Part shown: piece after piece, positions 17,523-26,460 of the stretch | Position numbering within the stretch: position 1 is the stretch's first letter | How the letters are laid out: every line of letters starts with the position of its first letter | NCBI GenBank assembly: GCA_943328785.2 | Contig: CALQBJ020000005.1 | Coordinates: 1 to 42,506 of the forward strand | Direction of reading: 5' to 3' | DNA: 42,506 nucleotides | Source: Bifidobacterium breve | GTDB taxonomy: Bacteria > Acidobacteriota > Vicinamibacteria > Vicinamibacterales > CAVVIG01 | Position numbers and translations under genes: made by a program | The notes under the pieces: generated by a model | Database searches by the model: none | What the model saw: the letters and a program-made list of their open reading frames with translations, nothing else | Told to the model about the DNA's origin: nothing

Positions 17523-18542
17523 ATGCATCCACCCGTACCTTCTCCACGCACGCGGCTGCGTCCCCTCCTGCTGTGCGCTGCCCTGGCGCTCCTCACGGCA
17601 GGCACCGCCACGCCGCACGCGCAGACAGACCTGGACGCGTTCATGCGGCAGGTGGTCGAGACCCGCGACACGAACTGGAAGAAGCTGCAGCAGTACGTGC
17701 TCGACGAACGTGAACAGGTCGAGATGCGCGGACCGGCGGGAACGCCGCTGTGGGGCGAACGCCGCGACTACACCTGGTACGTGCGCGACGGCTTCTTCAT
17801 CCGCAGTCCGCTGCGCGTGAACGGCGCGGTGGTTGGCGAAGGCGACCGCGTGGAGTACGAACAGGAGTTCCTCGAGCGCGAACGGCGGCGAGAGGCCCGG
17901 AGCCAGGCCGGCGGCGGCGCCGACGCGGCTATCGAGCGGGGGCCGGCCGCGCCGGCTGAGGCCGCACCGCACGACGTCGACGGACTGATTCGCCAGTCGC
18001 GCCAGCCGCAGTTCATCTCGTCCGCCTACTTCCTGCGTTTCAGGTTCGACGAGGGGCGCTACGCGCTGGTCGGGCGTGAACAGTTCGATGGGCGCGAGGT
18101 CCTGCGTATCGAGTATTACCCCACCCAGCTCTTCACCCCCTCGAGCCGAGAGGAGCGCCGCGCCGAGCGGGGCCGCGAGCGCGAACCGCGCGAGCGCAAC
18201 GCCGCCGACGCGAGCCTCGACACCGAATTGATGCGGCTGATGAACAAGGCGTCACGCGTAACCCTCTGGGTCGTCCCCGAGTCGCACCAGATCGTGAAGT
18301 ACACCTTCGACGATCTCGGCTGGAACTTCTTCCCGGGGCAGTGGCTGGCGCAGATGGACGAGGTCACCGCGTCGATGACCATGGGCGAGGCCTTCCCGGA
18401 CGTGTGGCTGCCACGTGGACTCGAGATGCACGTCGGTCTGCTGATGGCCTTCGGCCAGATGCAGATGCGCTACACCCTCCAGTACGACAACTATCGCCAA
18501 GCTGACGTGCAATCGAAGATCGGCATCCCGGACAGGCCCTGA
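17523..18542 (+). CDS. Secreted protein of unknown function, possibly LolA-like
   Basis: 339 residues from ATG at 17523. A signal peptide covers about residues 1-34 (LLLCAALALLTAGTATPHAQ). The mature protein begins with a helical DLDAFMRQVVETRDTNWKKLQQYVLDERE, followed by antiparallel strands (WGERRDYTWYVRDGFFIRSPLRVNG) and a late section ASRVTLWVVPESHQIVKYTFDDLGW with YTLQYDNYRQ at the end. The strand pattern, in which a residue-specific statement about how a surface film evolves ends in a Y-rich strand, recalls LolA/LolB-type lipid or lipoprotein carriers; no domain can be named with certainty. An Arg/Glu-rich insertion lies near residues 120-150 and another near 200-225. It is three bases from the Omp85-like gene, so the two products probably act together. 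Confidence 0.7.
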   Translation: MHPPVPSPRTRLRPLLLCAALALLTAGTATPHAQTDLDAFMRQVVETRDTNWKKLQQYVLDEREQVEMRGPAGTPLWGERRDYTWYVRDGFFIRSPLRVNGAVVGEGDRVEYEQEFLERERRREARSQAGGGADAAIERGPAAPAEAAPHDVDGLIRQSRQPQFISSAYFLRFRFDEGRYALVGREQFDGREVLRIEYYPTQLFTPSSREERRAERGREREPRERNAADASLDTELMRLMNKASRVTLWVVPESHQIVKYTFDDLGWNFFPGQWLAQMDEVTASMTMGEAFPDVWLPRGLEMHVGLLMAFGQMQMRYTLQYDNYRQADVQSKIGIPDRP

Positions 18543-18545
18543 CGC

Positions 18546-19778
18546 GTGCTGTCTCTCCTGCTCGCTGTCACCCTGTTCGCCGCCCAGCCCACTGAACGTG
18601 TCGCGGCCGTGCGCGTGCAGGGCAATACCCTGACGCCCGAGTCCGACATCGTGCGCCTGGCCGGCGTGCCGATCGGTGCCGAGGTCACCCCGGCGCTACC
18701 CGGAGAGGTGGCGGCCCGCCTCACGCGCAGCGGACGCTTCGAGCGGGTCGAGGTGCTGAAGCGCTACGCGTCGATCGCGGACCTGTCGCAAGTGCTGCTC
18801 GTCATCATCGTCGATGAAGGAGCGGTCGTTGTGCGGCCCATGCGCGATGGCCAGGCGGCGCGTGCCGTCCGCCGCCGTGGGCCGCCGCTGATGTTCCTGC
18901 CGCTGTTCGGTTCCGACGACGGCTACGGCTTCACGTACGGAGCGCTGGTCTCGATGCCGAACGTGGCCGGACCGCGGACGCGCGTCTCGGTCCCGCTCAC
19001 GTGGGGCGGCGAGCATCGCGCGGGTGTCGAGCTCGAGAAGCGTGCGGGCGGTACCCGCTTCGCCCGCGTGCGTGCGGGCGGTGCACTCCTGCAGCGCGAG
19101 AACCGCGCCCTCGGTGCCACCGACACGCGCCAGCAGCTCTGGCTGCGCGGCGAACGCGGAATGGCGCGCGCGCTTCGTCTCGGCGCCTGGGCCGGCCTCG
19201 ACCACGTCTCCTTCGGCGCTGATGACCACGTGGTGGTGCGCACAGGGGCCGACGCCGCCTTCGACACGCGCGTCGATCCGATGTTGTCGCGCAACGCGGT
19301 CTATGTGCGGGCTGCGGTCGAGCGGCTTGGCCTCCGGCAGGGGACGGCGCCACTGCGAACCCTGCTCGACGCCAGCGGCTACCTCGGCGCCATCGGCCCG
19401 AGCACGCTCGTGGTGCGCGTCTATCGCGACGGCGCCAACCAGCCGGTCCCCGGCTACCTGAAGGTGCTGCGTGGGCGCGACTCGACGCTGCGTGGCTTTC
19501 GGGCGGGCACCGATGCGGGCGACACCACCGCCGCCGGCAGCCTCGAACTGCGGTGGCCCGTCACGTCACCGCTGAGCCTCGGCAAGCTCGGCGTCCGCGC
19601 GTTCATCGATGCGGCCACGGTATACGATGCAGGAGCGCACCTGCGCCGACAGCACTTCGAACGCGGCGCCGGCGGCGGCGTCTGGTTCACCGCCACCGTC
19701 ATCAGGCTGGCGTTCGACGTGGCGCACGGCTCGAATGGCGGCACCCGCGCCCAGCTCAGCTCGGGGCTGTTGTTCTAA
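18546..19778 (+). CDS. Omp85-family outer-membrane protein with a single POTRA domain
   Basis: 410 residues from GTG at 18546, three bases after the upstream stop. A short signal peptide (LSLLLAVTLFAAQ) is followed by one POTRA domain, about residues 18-95: RVAAVRVQGNTLTPESDIV, then LTRSGRFERVEVLKRY and LLVIIVDEG. The rest is a 16-strand-type barrel region rich in alternating strands. It includes the Omp85 lid-lock motif LRGFRAG near residue 317 and ends in a C-terminal Phe (SGLLF), the usual outer-membrane insertion signal. BamA has five POTRAs and TamA three, so this is a minimal member. Export or assembly of a cell-surface substrate is the family role; the substrate here is unknown. Confidence 0.88.
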   Translation: MLSLLLAVTLFAAQPTERVAAVRVQGNTLTPESDIVRLAGVPIGAEVTPALPGEVAARLTRSGRFERVEVLKRYASIADLSQVLLVIIVDEGAVVVRPMRDGQAARAVRRRGPPLMFLPLFGSDDGYGFTYGALVSMPNVAGPRTRVSVPLTWGGEHRAGVELEKRAGGTRFARVRAGGALLQRENRALGATDTRQQLWLRGERGMARALRLGAWAGLDHVSFGADDHVVVRTGADAAFDTRVDPMLSRNAVYVRAAVERLGLRQGTAPLRTLLDASGYLGAIGPSTLVVRVYRDGANQPVPGYLKVLRGRDSTLRGFRAGTDAGDTTAAGSLELRWPVTSPLSLGKLGVRAFIDAATVYDAGAHLRRQHFERGAGGGVWFTATVIRLAFDVAHGSNGGTRAQLSSGLLF

Positions 19779-19817
19779 CGAAGGTGATGGCCGGTAGGCG
19801 ATGGGCCCGGAGCCGCG

Positions 19818-19848
19818 AACTTCTGACTTCTGACTTCTGACTTCCAAC
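19818..19848 (+). repeat. 7-bp periodic array 1 (GACTTCT type)
   Basis: GAC occurs at 19825, 19832 and 19839, with AAC at 19818, an exact 7-bp period with unit GACTTCT. It lies between the Omp85 stop and the ferredoxin start (ATG 19857), ending nine bases before it. Confidence 0.85.
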
Positions 19849-19856
19849 GTCCCCAC

Positions 19857-20228
19857 ATGTCTGACTCCGATTCCCAACGTGCCATCGCCGCAACGATTGG
19901 TGTGCCGGTGGCACGCCGTCACATCTTCCTGTGCTGCGACCAGACGACGCCAAAGTGCTGCGATAAGGCGCGCAGCCTGGCGGCCTGGGACTACCTGAAG
20001 GCGCGCCTCAAGACGCTGGGGTTGAGCGAACAGGGCGGGATTCTCCGTACGAAGGCGAACTGCCTGCGCGTCTGTGAAGGTGGACCGATCGCCGTGGTCT
20101 ATCCGGAAGGAGCGTGGTACGGCGCCTGCGATCCGCCGGTGCTCGAACGCATCATCACCGAACACCTGATGCAGGGGCGCGTCGTCGAAGAGCACCTCAT
20201 CACCCAGCACCCGCTCGGGCCGACCTGA
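19857..20228 (+). CDS. Thioredoxin-like [2Fe-2S] ferredoxin domain protein
   Basis: 123 residues from ATG at 19857. The four cluster cysteines can be assigned by family pattern: RHIFLCCDQTTPKCCDK near residues 21-37 gives the first pair and NCLRVCEGGPIAVVYPEG near residues 68-85 gives the second. The rest fits a thioredoxin-like fold (GLSEQGGILRTKA before the second pair). Such proteins carry a [2Fe-2S] cluster and transfer electrons; partners are not known. No other redox gene is adjacent. The start is just after a 7-bp repeat array and lacks a clear ribosome-binding site. Confidence 0.92.
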   Translation: MSDSDSQRAIAATIGVPVARRHIFLCCDQTTPKCCDKARSLAAWDYLKARLKTLGLSEQGGILRTKANCLRVCEGGPIAVVYPEGAWYGACDPPVLERIITEHLMQGRVVEEHLITQHPLGPT

Positions 20229-20238
20229 CGGTCAGCAG

Positions 20239-20943
20239 CTACACCGTGCGCATAATCGTGGTCATCCACTCGACAGCGGTCTGCCGCAGCGCGTCATCGA
20301 TCGCAGCCTGACCGTCGGCGCCGGCGCGCGCCACCTTGAACGAGTGATCGCCGCCGTCGATGACGTGAATCGTCGCGGCAGGCGTGAGCGGCTCGAACAC
20401 CGGACGGAGTTCGTCCGGTGTGCCGAACGTGTCGCGGCTTCCCTGGATGACGAGCATCGGCCGCTTCACGGCCGGCAGGTGCGCATCGCGCCGCTTCGCG
20501 GGGTTGCCGGGCGGATGTAGCGGATAGCCGAGCAGCACCAGACCGGCCACCGGCAGCGCCTGATCGGACGCCGCAAGCTGCGTCGCCATGCGTCCCCCCA
20601 TCGACTTGCCGCCGATGAACAGGCAGCGGTGCGCCGACGCGAGGCGCTGGCGTGTGGCGCGAATCACCGCGGCGTAGCAGGCTTCGAGCACCGGTGCCCG
20701 GTCGGGCAGCTTGCGGCCGTGTTCGGTGTAGGGAAAGTTGAAGGTGACCGCGTCGATGCCGCGCGCCGCGACGGCGCGGGCACAGGCGGTCATGAACGGG
20801 TGCTGCTGGCCGGCACCCGCGCCGTGCGCGAGGATGTAGGTGCCGCCCGAGGCGGGCCCGGCCGCGCTGTAGTGCAGCGCCGTGACCGGCTGGCCCGACT
20901 CGAGCGCCACGGTAAATGCGTCAGGACTGTTCGAGTGCGTCAC
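20239..20943 (-). CDS. Alpha/beta hydrolase, KANL3/Tex30-like (COG3571)
   Basis: 234 residues from GTG at 20943, overlapping the end of the BON gene by 23 bp. The oxyanion block ILAHGAGAGQQHPFM near residues 54-68 and the nucleophile elbow GGKSMGGRMAT near 116 define the fold. The acid Asp is in VIQGSRDTFGTPDEL and the His is in HVIDGGDHSFKV. These features match the COG3571 predicted dienelactone-hydrolase-like group. No signal peptide is seen, so it is cytoplasmic. Substrate unknown. The overlap implies translational coupling with the upstream BON-domain protein, though a shared function is not evident. Confidence 0.88.
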   Translation of the reverse strand: MTHSNSPDAFTVALESGQPVTALHYSAAGPASGGTYILAHGAGAGQQHPFMTACARAVAARGIDAVTFNFPYTEHGRKLPDRAPVLEACYAAVIRATRQRLASAHRCLFIGGKSMGGRMATQLAASDQALPVAGLVLLGYPLHPPGNPAKRRDAHLPAVKRPMLVIQGSRDTFGTPDELRPVFEPLTPAATIHVIDGGDHSFKVARAGADGQAAIDDALRQTAVEWMTTIMRTV

Positions 20944-21469
20944 GCGCCTCCGCCACGGTCTGCAGGTGGTTGGTGACCGAGAACACCCCGGACTGATCGA
21001 CCAGCGACCGCGCGAGCATACGGTCGACGTCGCTCTGCACCACGCCCGTCAGGGTCACCCGGCCGCGCTCCACGACGATGTGGATGGACGGATTCGCCGA
21101 CGCACCATAGTTCCAGAAGTGCGGGTTCCCGTAAATCGCCCGCGCAATGCGGTAGCGCAACTGCTCGTCCCAGTTCGAGACTGGCAGCACCTCGATCTCG
21201 TTGACGACCGCAGCCACGCCGTCCACCTTCGCCACCCGCTTCGCGATGTCGTCTTTCTTGTACGGCATCGTCACCTTGCCCTTGAGCGTCACCACGCCGC
21301 CGCGTACGTCCGCACGCACGTCGTCGAAGATGGTGAAGTACGCGTAGCGATTCACCGTGGTCGAGATGTGGTTGAAGACCTGCAGATCCTTGCGTGCCGC
21401 CGGCTGAGCCAGCAGACTCTGCGCGCACAGCATGACGCCCGCTACCAACAAACCGATGTGTCGTCTCAT
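20921..21469 (-). CDS. Periplasmic BON-domain protein
   Basis: 182 residues from ATG at 21469, preceded by AGGAGGG. A signal peptide covers about residues 1-22 (LLVAGVMLCAQSLLAQ). Two BON domains follow: about 32-98 (VNRYAYFTIFDDVRADVRGGVVTLKGKV) and 108-175 (IARAIYGNPHFWNYG..IHIVVERGRVTLTGVV). BON domains are thought to bind membranes or phospholipid, as in OsmY and DolP. The Ala/Pro-poor spacing and the length are ordinary for two-BON proteins. It is encoded directly before the alpha/beta hydrolase. Confidence 0.92.
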   Translation of the reverse strand: MRRHIGLLVAGVMLCAQSLLAQPAARKDLQVFNHISTTVNRYAYFTIFDDVRADVRGGVVTLKGKVTMPYKKDDIAKRVAKVDGVAAVVNEIEVLPVSNWDEQLRYRIARAIYGNPHFWNYGASANPSIHIVVERGRVTLTGVVQSDVDRMLARSLVDQSGVFSVTNHLQTVAEARDALEQS

Positions 21470-21621
21470 CACACCCTCCTGCACAGCGTTAGATCAAAGG
21501 CAGTGCCACGGCGCGACGTTGAAGAAGCTGGTGTTTTCGAGCGAGTGACGGGTGTCGCGCGGCGAGGTGTCCACGCGAGGCGACGGTCGCGCAGGCGCTG
21601 TCGTGGACGACGAGGTCGGCT

Positions 21622-22368
21622 TCAGTGCGAGAGACGGCCGAGCAGCATCACCGTACCGATACCGGCAGCGATGAGCAGCACCTGCCGCAGCGAGTTCCGA
21701 TCGACCGTGCCGCGATGCAGATCGGGGATCAGGTCGGACATGGCGATGTAGAGCATGCTGGCCGACGAGAAGGCGAGAATGTACGGCCGCACGTGCGGCA
21801 GGACGCTCACCATGCTGTAGCCGACCAGGGCGCCCGCGATGCCGGCAGCGCCAGACGCGACGTTCAGCACCATGGCGCGCTTTCGCGAGAACCCCGAATG
21901 CAGCAGGATGGCGAAGTCGCCCACCTCCTGCGGGATCTCGTGTGCCGCGATCGCGATGGCGGTGTTGATGCCGAGCGGCACCGAGGTGAGGACGGCCGCC
22001 GCAATGATGGCGCCATCGATGAAGTTGTGGAACGCGTCGCCGATAATCACCATCTGCGCCGCGGCGCCGTGCACCTGGCAGTGATCGGTGTGGCAGTGGC
22101 GTAGCAGTACCAGCTTCTCCAGGATGAAGAAGACGACGATGCCGGCGAGGAGGGAGCCGAGGACCCGGTCCGGCGGCAGTTCCGCAAGGGCCTCGGGGAT
22201 GAGTCCGAGGAGCGAGGCGCCGAGCAGCGCCCCGACGGCGTAGCTCACCAGCCACGGCACGATCTTCGTGCGAAGCGATTCGTTGAACAGCAGGAGGGTG
22301 GACGCGACGGACAGCCCACCGAAGCTGCCCAGGAGGCTCAGCCCCAGGGCGGTCGACAGAAGAGACAC
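21622..22368 (-). CDS. ZIP-family divalent metal transporter
   Basis: 248 residues from GTG at 22368. About eight membrane segments are visible. The family signatures are in the middle: IIGDAFHNFIDGAIIAAA (segment 4, HNxxD) and IAIAAHEIPQEVGDFAILL (segment 5, HEIPQE), which form the binuclear metal centre. A cytoplasmic-loop His/Cys cluster, RHCHTDHCQVH near residues 89-99, precedes them and probably binds zinc. ZIP proteins import Zn, Fe or Mn. It starts nine bases after the VWFA stop, so it is likely transcribed with that gene. The 152 bp after it (21470-21621) holds no recognised gene. Confidence 0.93.
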   Translation of the reverse strand: MSLLSTALGLSLLGSFGGLSVASTLLLFNESLRTKIVPWLVSYAVGALLGASLLGLIPEALAELPPDRVLGSLLAGIVVFFILEKLVLLRHCHTDHCQVHGAAAQMVIIGDAFHNFIDGAIIAAAVLTSVPLGINTAIAIAAHEIPQEVGDFAILLHSGFSRKRAMVLNVASGAAGIAGALVGYSMVSVLPHVRPYILAFSSASMLYIAMSDLIPDLHRGTVDRNSLRQVLLIAAGIGTVMLLGRLSH

Positions 22369-22377
22369 CGCGATATT

Positions 22378-23448
22378 CTAACTTGCGACGTATCCCCGGC
22401 GCGCGCGGACTCGGTACGAGCGGTTACGCAACTCCACCCGGATCGCATGCCACTGGCCGTCGTGGCCGGCCGGCGAGACGTAGCCGATCGAGTACTGCTT
22501 GCTCAGTTCGTCGGCAATGCTCGCCGTGGCCGGGTTCAGGTCGCGTGCGGTGTGCACGATCTCGGTGCGCCCGCCGCTGTCGTCGGTCATGTCGCGCAAG
22601 GCCGACACGTTCACGCGGTCGTCGTTGCCGGAGGGGAACTGCCGGCTGCCCGGCCCGAAAATCTGCGGGAACACCGGCAATCGACCACCCGGTCCGCCTC
22701 CCGGCAGACGGCCGCCGCCAGGCGGGAACGGGCTGCGTGGTCTCGGCGGGATGCGGGGCTGGGGCGGCGTGCGCCGGAACTGATCGAGGCTGTCGCCGTC
22801 GATGCCGACGGCATAGACGAGCACCGCACTGCCGCGCAGGCGTTCGCGCACATCGTTCAGCGTGGCGATGCTCGACGTGTCGTTGCCGTCGGAGATCACC
22901 ACCAGTGCCTTTTTGGCGTGACGGCCCGTGGCGGCCAGCGGCAGCGCCTCGAGCACGGCGTCGTACATGGCCGTGCCGCCGTTCGGCGAGACGCGTCCGA
23001 TGGCGCGGGACAGCAACGCGCGGTCCGATGTCCACCCCTGCACGAAGACCGGGTGGTCACTGAAGCGGTAGAGGAACAGCTCGTCGCGCTCGTCGAGCAG
23101 GTCGTAGGCGAAGCGGTCGAGCGCCGACTTCGCATCGTCGATCTTCTCGCCGGCCATGCTGCCGCTGGTGTCGAGCACCAGACCGAGACTGACGGGCACC
23201 CGGTCGGCGCTGAAGTAGGTGACCGCCTGCGGACGACCGTCTTCGTACACCACGAAGTCGTCCTGCCGCAGGTCCGGCACGAACCGTCCGCTGGCATCCG
23301 ACACCGTGGCGGTGACGTTGATCAGGTCGACGCCGCTCCGGAACCGCCCGCCGGGCTGGGCCGGAGGCGCAGCCGGCGGTTGCTGCGCGGCCAGCGAGCC
23401 GGCGGCCGCCACGACGAGTGCCGAGAGGAGAAGGGCGCGAATGGTCAC
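22378..23448 (-). CDS. VWFA-related Acidobacterial domain protein
   Basis: 356 residues from GTG at 23448, chosen because a signal peptide follows (IRALLLSALVVAAAGSLAAQ) and the longer reading frame has a meaningless N-terminus. After a short beta domain (VDLINVTATVSDASGRFVPDLRQDDFVVYEDG) comes a von Willebrand A fold with the MIDAS motif DTSGSMAG near residue 93, plus SPNGGTAMYDAVLEAL and VVISDGNDTSS. This arrangement is the TIGR03436-type domain, abundant in Acidobacteriota. A Pro/Gly-rich insertion (about residues 220-275) interrupts the VWA fold before its last strand. Function is unknown; metal-dependent protein binding outside the cell is expected. Confidence 0.93.
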   Translation of the reverse strand: MTIRALLLSALVVAAAGSLAAQQPPAAPPAQPGGRFRSGVDLINVTATVSDASGRFVPDLRQDDFVVYEDGRPQAVTYFSADRVPVSLGLVLDTSGSMAGEKIDDAKSALDRFAYDLLDERDELFLYRFSDHPVFVQGWTSDRALLSRAIGRVSPNGGTAMYDAVLEALPLAATGRHAKKALVVISDGNDTSSIATLNDVRERLRGSAVLVYAVGIDGDSLDQFRRTPPQPRIPPRPRSPFPPGGGRLPGGGPGGRLPVFPQIFGPGSRQFPSGNDDRVNVSALRDMTDDSGGRTEIVHTARDLNPATASIADELSKQYSIGYVSPAGHDGQWHAIRVELRNRSYRVRARRGYVAS

Positions 23449-23593
23449 AGGTTGCCGCTGGTGACAGAGAGCAAAAGGACTGCCGGGTATCGCTGCCGTG
23501 AATTCCCGGCGTTTCCGCGCCGATGCCGCGTGACCTGTCAGGTATGGGAGCCGCGCACTGTCCGCCTCAGGCGACGAACCAGCGAGGCCTGGC

Positions 23594-23656
23594 GACCAAC
23601 GACCAACGACCAACGACCAACGACTGGCGACTTGCGACTTGCGACTTGCGACTACA
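23594..23656 (+). repeat. 7-bp periodic array 2 (GACCAAC/GACTTGC)
   Basis: GAC at 23594, 23601, 23608, 23615, 23622, 23629, 23636, 23643 and 23650: nine units at exactly 7 bp, changing from GACCAAC to GACTTGC. It lies in the divergent gap between the VWFA gene and the SDR gene, ending 11 bases before the SDR start. Bases 23635-23654 are the left arm of a 20-nt inverted repeat around the SDR gene. Confidence 0.92.
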
Positions 23657-23666
23657 CTGTCCCCCC

Positions 23667-24437
23667 ATGTCCCAGTTCACCGGCAAGTCCGTCATTGTCA
23701 CCGGCGCCACCAGCGGCATTGGTCGCGCCGCAGCGCTTGAATTCGCCAGGCGCGGCGCCAACGTCCTGCTGGTTGGCCGCAGTGCCGACGCGCTGCGCGA
23801 GATGACCGCCGACCCGTCCGCCGCAACGGGTCGCCTCGTTGCCTGCGACGCCGACATCACGGCCGACGGCGCGGCCGAGCGGATTGTCACGGCCGCGGTC
23901 ACGGCCTTCGGCGGCATCGACGTCCTCGTAAATGCCGCCGGCGTCATCGCCACCGGCACGATCGACGCGACCGACGATGCGAAGTGGGACGCGATGATGG
24001 GGGTGAACGTGCGGGCGCCGTTCCGGCTGATGCGTGCGGCGGTGCCGCACCTCAAGGAGCGCAAGGGGTCGGTGGTGAACGTCTCCAGCGTGAACGGCCT
24101 GCGCGCGTTCGCCGGCGTGCTCGCCTACAACGTGAGCAAGGCCGCCATGGACCACCTCACGCGCTGCACGGCGCTCGAGATGGCGCCGTTCGGCGTCCGC
24201 GTGAACGGCGTCAATCCCGGCGTGACGATCACCAATCTGCACAAGCGCGGCGGGATGGACGAGACCGCCTACGCGGCGTTCCTGCAGCGCTCGAAGGAAA
24301 CCCACCCGCTCGGGCGCCCCGGCCAGCCCGAGGAAGTGGCGGCGATGATCCTGTTCCTGGCGTCCGACGACGCGGCGTGGATGACCGGCGAGACGATCGC
24401 GGTCGACGGCGGCCGGCACTTGACGTGCCTCAGATAG
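23667..24437 (+). CDS. Short-chain dehydrogenase/reductase (classical SDR)
   Basis: 256 residues from ATG at 23667; longer readings run into the repeat array and are not credible. The NAD(P) motif TGATSGIGRAAALEFA is near residue 12, followed by NAAGV near 91, the catalytic Ser in VNVSSVNGLR, and YNVSK near 154 with the catalytic Tyr and Lys. The C-terminal MTGETIAVDGGRHL is standard for the FabG-like group. The cofactor acidic or basic residue after strand 2 (LLVGRSADAL) suggests NADP. Substrate unknown. The stop codon TAG is part of the repeat array that follows. Confidence 0.94.
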   Translation: MSQFTGKSVIVTGATSGIGRAAALEFARRGANVLLVGRSADALREMTADPSAATGRLVACDADITADGAAERIVTAAVTAFGGIDVLVNAAGVIATGTIDATDDAKWDAMMGVNVRAPFRLMRAAVPHLKERKGSVVNVSSVNGLRAFAGVLAYNVSKAAMDHLTRCTALEMAPFGVRVNGVNPGVTITNLHKRGGMDETAYAAFLQRSKETHPLGRPGQPEEVAAMILFLASDDAAWMTGETIAVDGGRHLTCLR

Positions 24438-24507
24438 TCGCAAGTCGCAAGTCGACTAACGACGAATGCCTAATGACTTGGGACCTGCAACTAGCGACTA
24501 GCGACTT
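24435..24507. repeat. 7-bp periodic array 3, two opposed halves between convergent genes
   Basis: GTC at 24437, 24444 and 24451; then GAC (or GCC/AAC) at 24454, 24461, 24468, 24475, 24482, 24489, 24496 and 24503. Both halves are exactly 7-bp phased and meet at GTCGAC (24451-24456). The left half contains the SDR stop codon, the right half the last codons and stop of the methyltransferase-like gene. Bases 24435-24454 are the right arm of the inverted repeat around the SDR gene. Confidence 0.92.
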
Positions 24508-25052
24508 TTCGTCCCCTCGACGAATCTGAGCCCTTCGCGTTCGCCGAGGAGGCGGACGAAGCGGCAGCCGCCGGCTTCGAGGACGGGCGTCGCGTCGTAG
24601 GCGGGCCCTTTCGGGCCGCGGCCGAGCACTGCCGCCAGCCCTTCGGCCGGCAGGGCGCTGACGACCAGGACGCGACCGCCCGGTTTCAGCACGCGCACCG
24701 CTTCCTGGACGATGGCGGTCTGCGCGCCGGTGTCGAGCGAGGCGAACTGCCTGGCAGCGTCGTCCAGCACGACCAGGTCGATGTCGGCGTCGCCGGCCGG
24801 CAGGGTCGTTGGCGGTCCAACTTCGACGTCGACGAGGACGCCCTGGCGTTGTGCGCCCTTCTGCACGCGGACGGCAGTGGCGATGTCGGGCACAACGGCC
24901 AGTGCGCGGCCAGACAGGCCCACCTTCGCGGCAACCGCCGCCAGGGCGCCGCCGTCGGCGCAGCCGACCTGCAGTATCTGGTCGCCCATCTTCACGCCGG
25001 TCATGCCCGTCATGAGCAGGTATGGGTTGGTTTTTCCAAGAAACGAGAACAT
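24498..25052 (-). CDS. Class I SAM-dependent methyltransferase-like protein
   Basis: 184 residues from ATG at 25052. The sequence has a Rossmann-type methyltransferase order: motif I ILQVGCADGGALAAVAAK near residue 25, an acidic strand end AVVPDIATA, IDLVVLDDAARQF (motif II region) and VRVLKPGGRVLVVSALP (motif III). The usual E/DxGxGxG is altered to QVGCADGG, so SAM binding is likely but unproven. A C-terminal GCRFVRLLGEREGLRFVEG strand pair completes the fold. The last three residues (KSR) and the TAG stop come from the heptad array. It diverges from ino1 with 27 bp between starts. Substrate unknown. Confidence 0.7.
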   Translation of the reverse strand: MFSFLGKTNPYLLMTGMTGVKMGDQILQVGCADGGALAAVAAKVGLSGRALAVVPDIATAVRVQKGAQRQGVLVDVEVGPPTTLPAGDADIDLVVLDDAARQFASLDTGAQTAIVQEAVRVLKPGGRVLVVSALPAEGLAAVLGRGPKGPAYDATPVLEAGGCRFVRLLGEREGLRFVEGTKSR

Positions 25053-25079
25053 CAACCGGAGATGATATAGTTTTTCTCT
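25053..25079. promoter_or_regulatory. 27-bp divergent promoter region, probably near-leaderless in both directions
   Basis: TATAGT (25066-25071) is a plausible -10 box for the plus strand, placing the transcript start at or next to the GTG at 25080. On the minus strand TATATC or TATCAT in the same bases could start the methyltransferase-like transcript within a few bases of ATG 25052. Neither gene has a good Shine-Dalgarno sequence. No strong -35 hexamers are seen. Confidence 0.45.
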
Positions 25080-26387
<1,308 letters not shown>

Positions 26388-26393
<6 letters not shown>

Positions 26394-26412
26394 CAACTGA
26401 CAACTGACCGGA
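26388..26412 (+). repeat. 7-bp periodic array 4 (AACTGAC, short)
   Basis: GAC at 26388, then AACTGAC units at 26395 and 26402, with a 7-bp period, overlapping the ino1 stop TAG (26391-26393). Its phase orientation is opposite to that of most other 3' arrays. Confidence 0.6.
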
Positions 26413-26460
26413 CGATGGTGGGCACGCGCTCGCCATCGTCCGCGCCGTCCGACCGTCCTG

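Noticed and set aside
21470-21621. Small gene between the ZIP transporter and the BON protein
   Set aside because: A minus frame continues past the ZIP stop, but it is only open in a shadow frame and lacks a start and ribosome-binding site.
23594-23656. Possible CRISPR array at the heptad repeats
   Set aside because: Units of 7 bp without unique spacers and no cas genes; it is a short tandem repeat.
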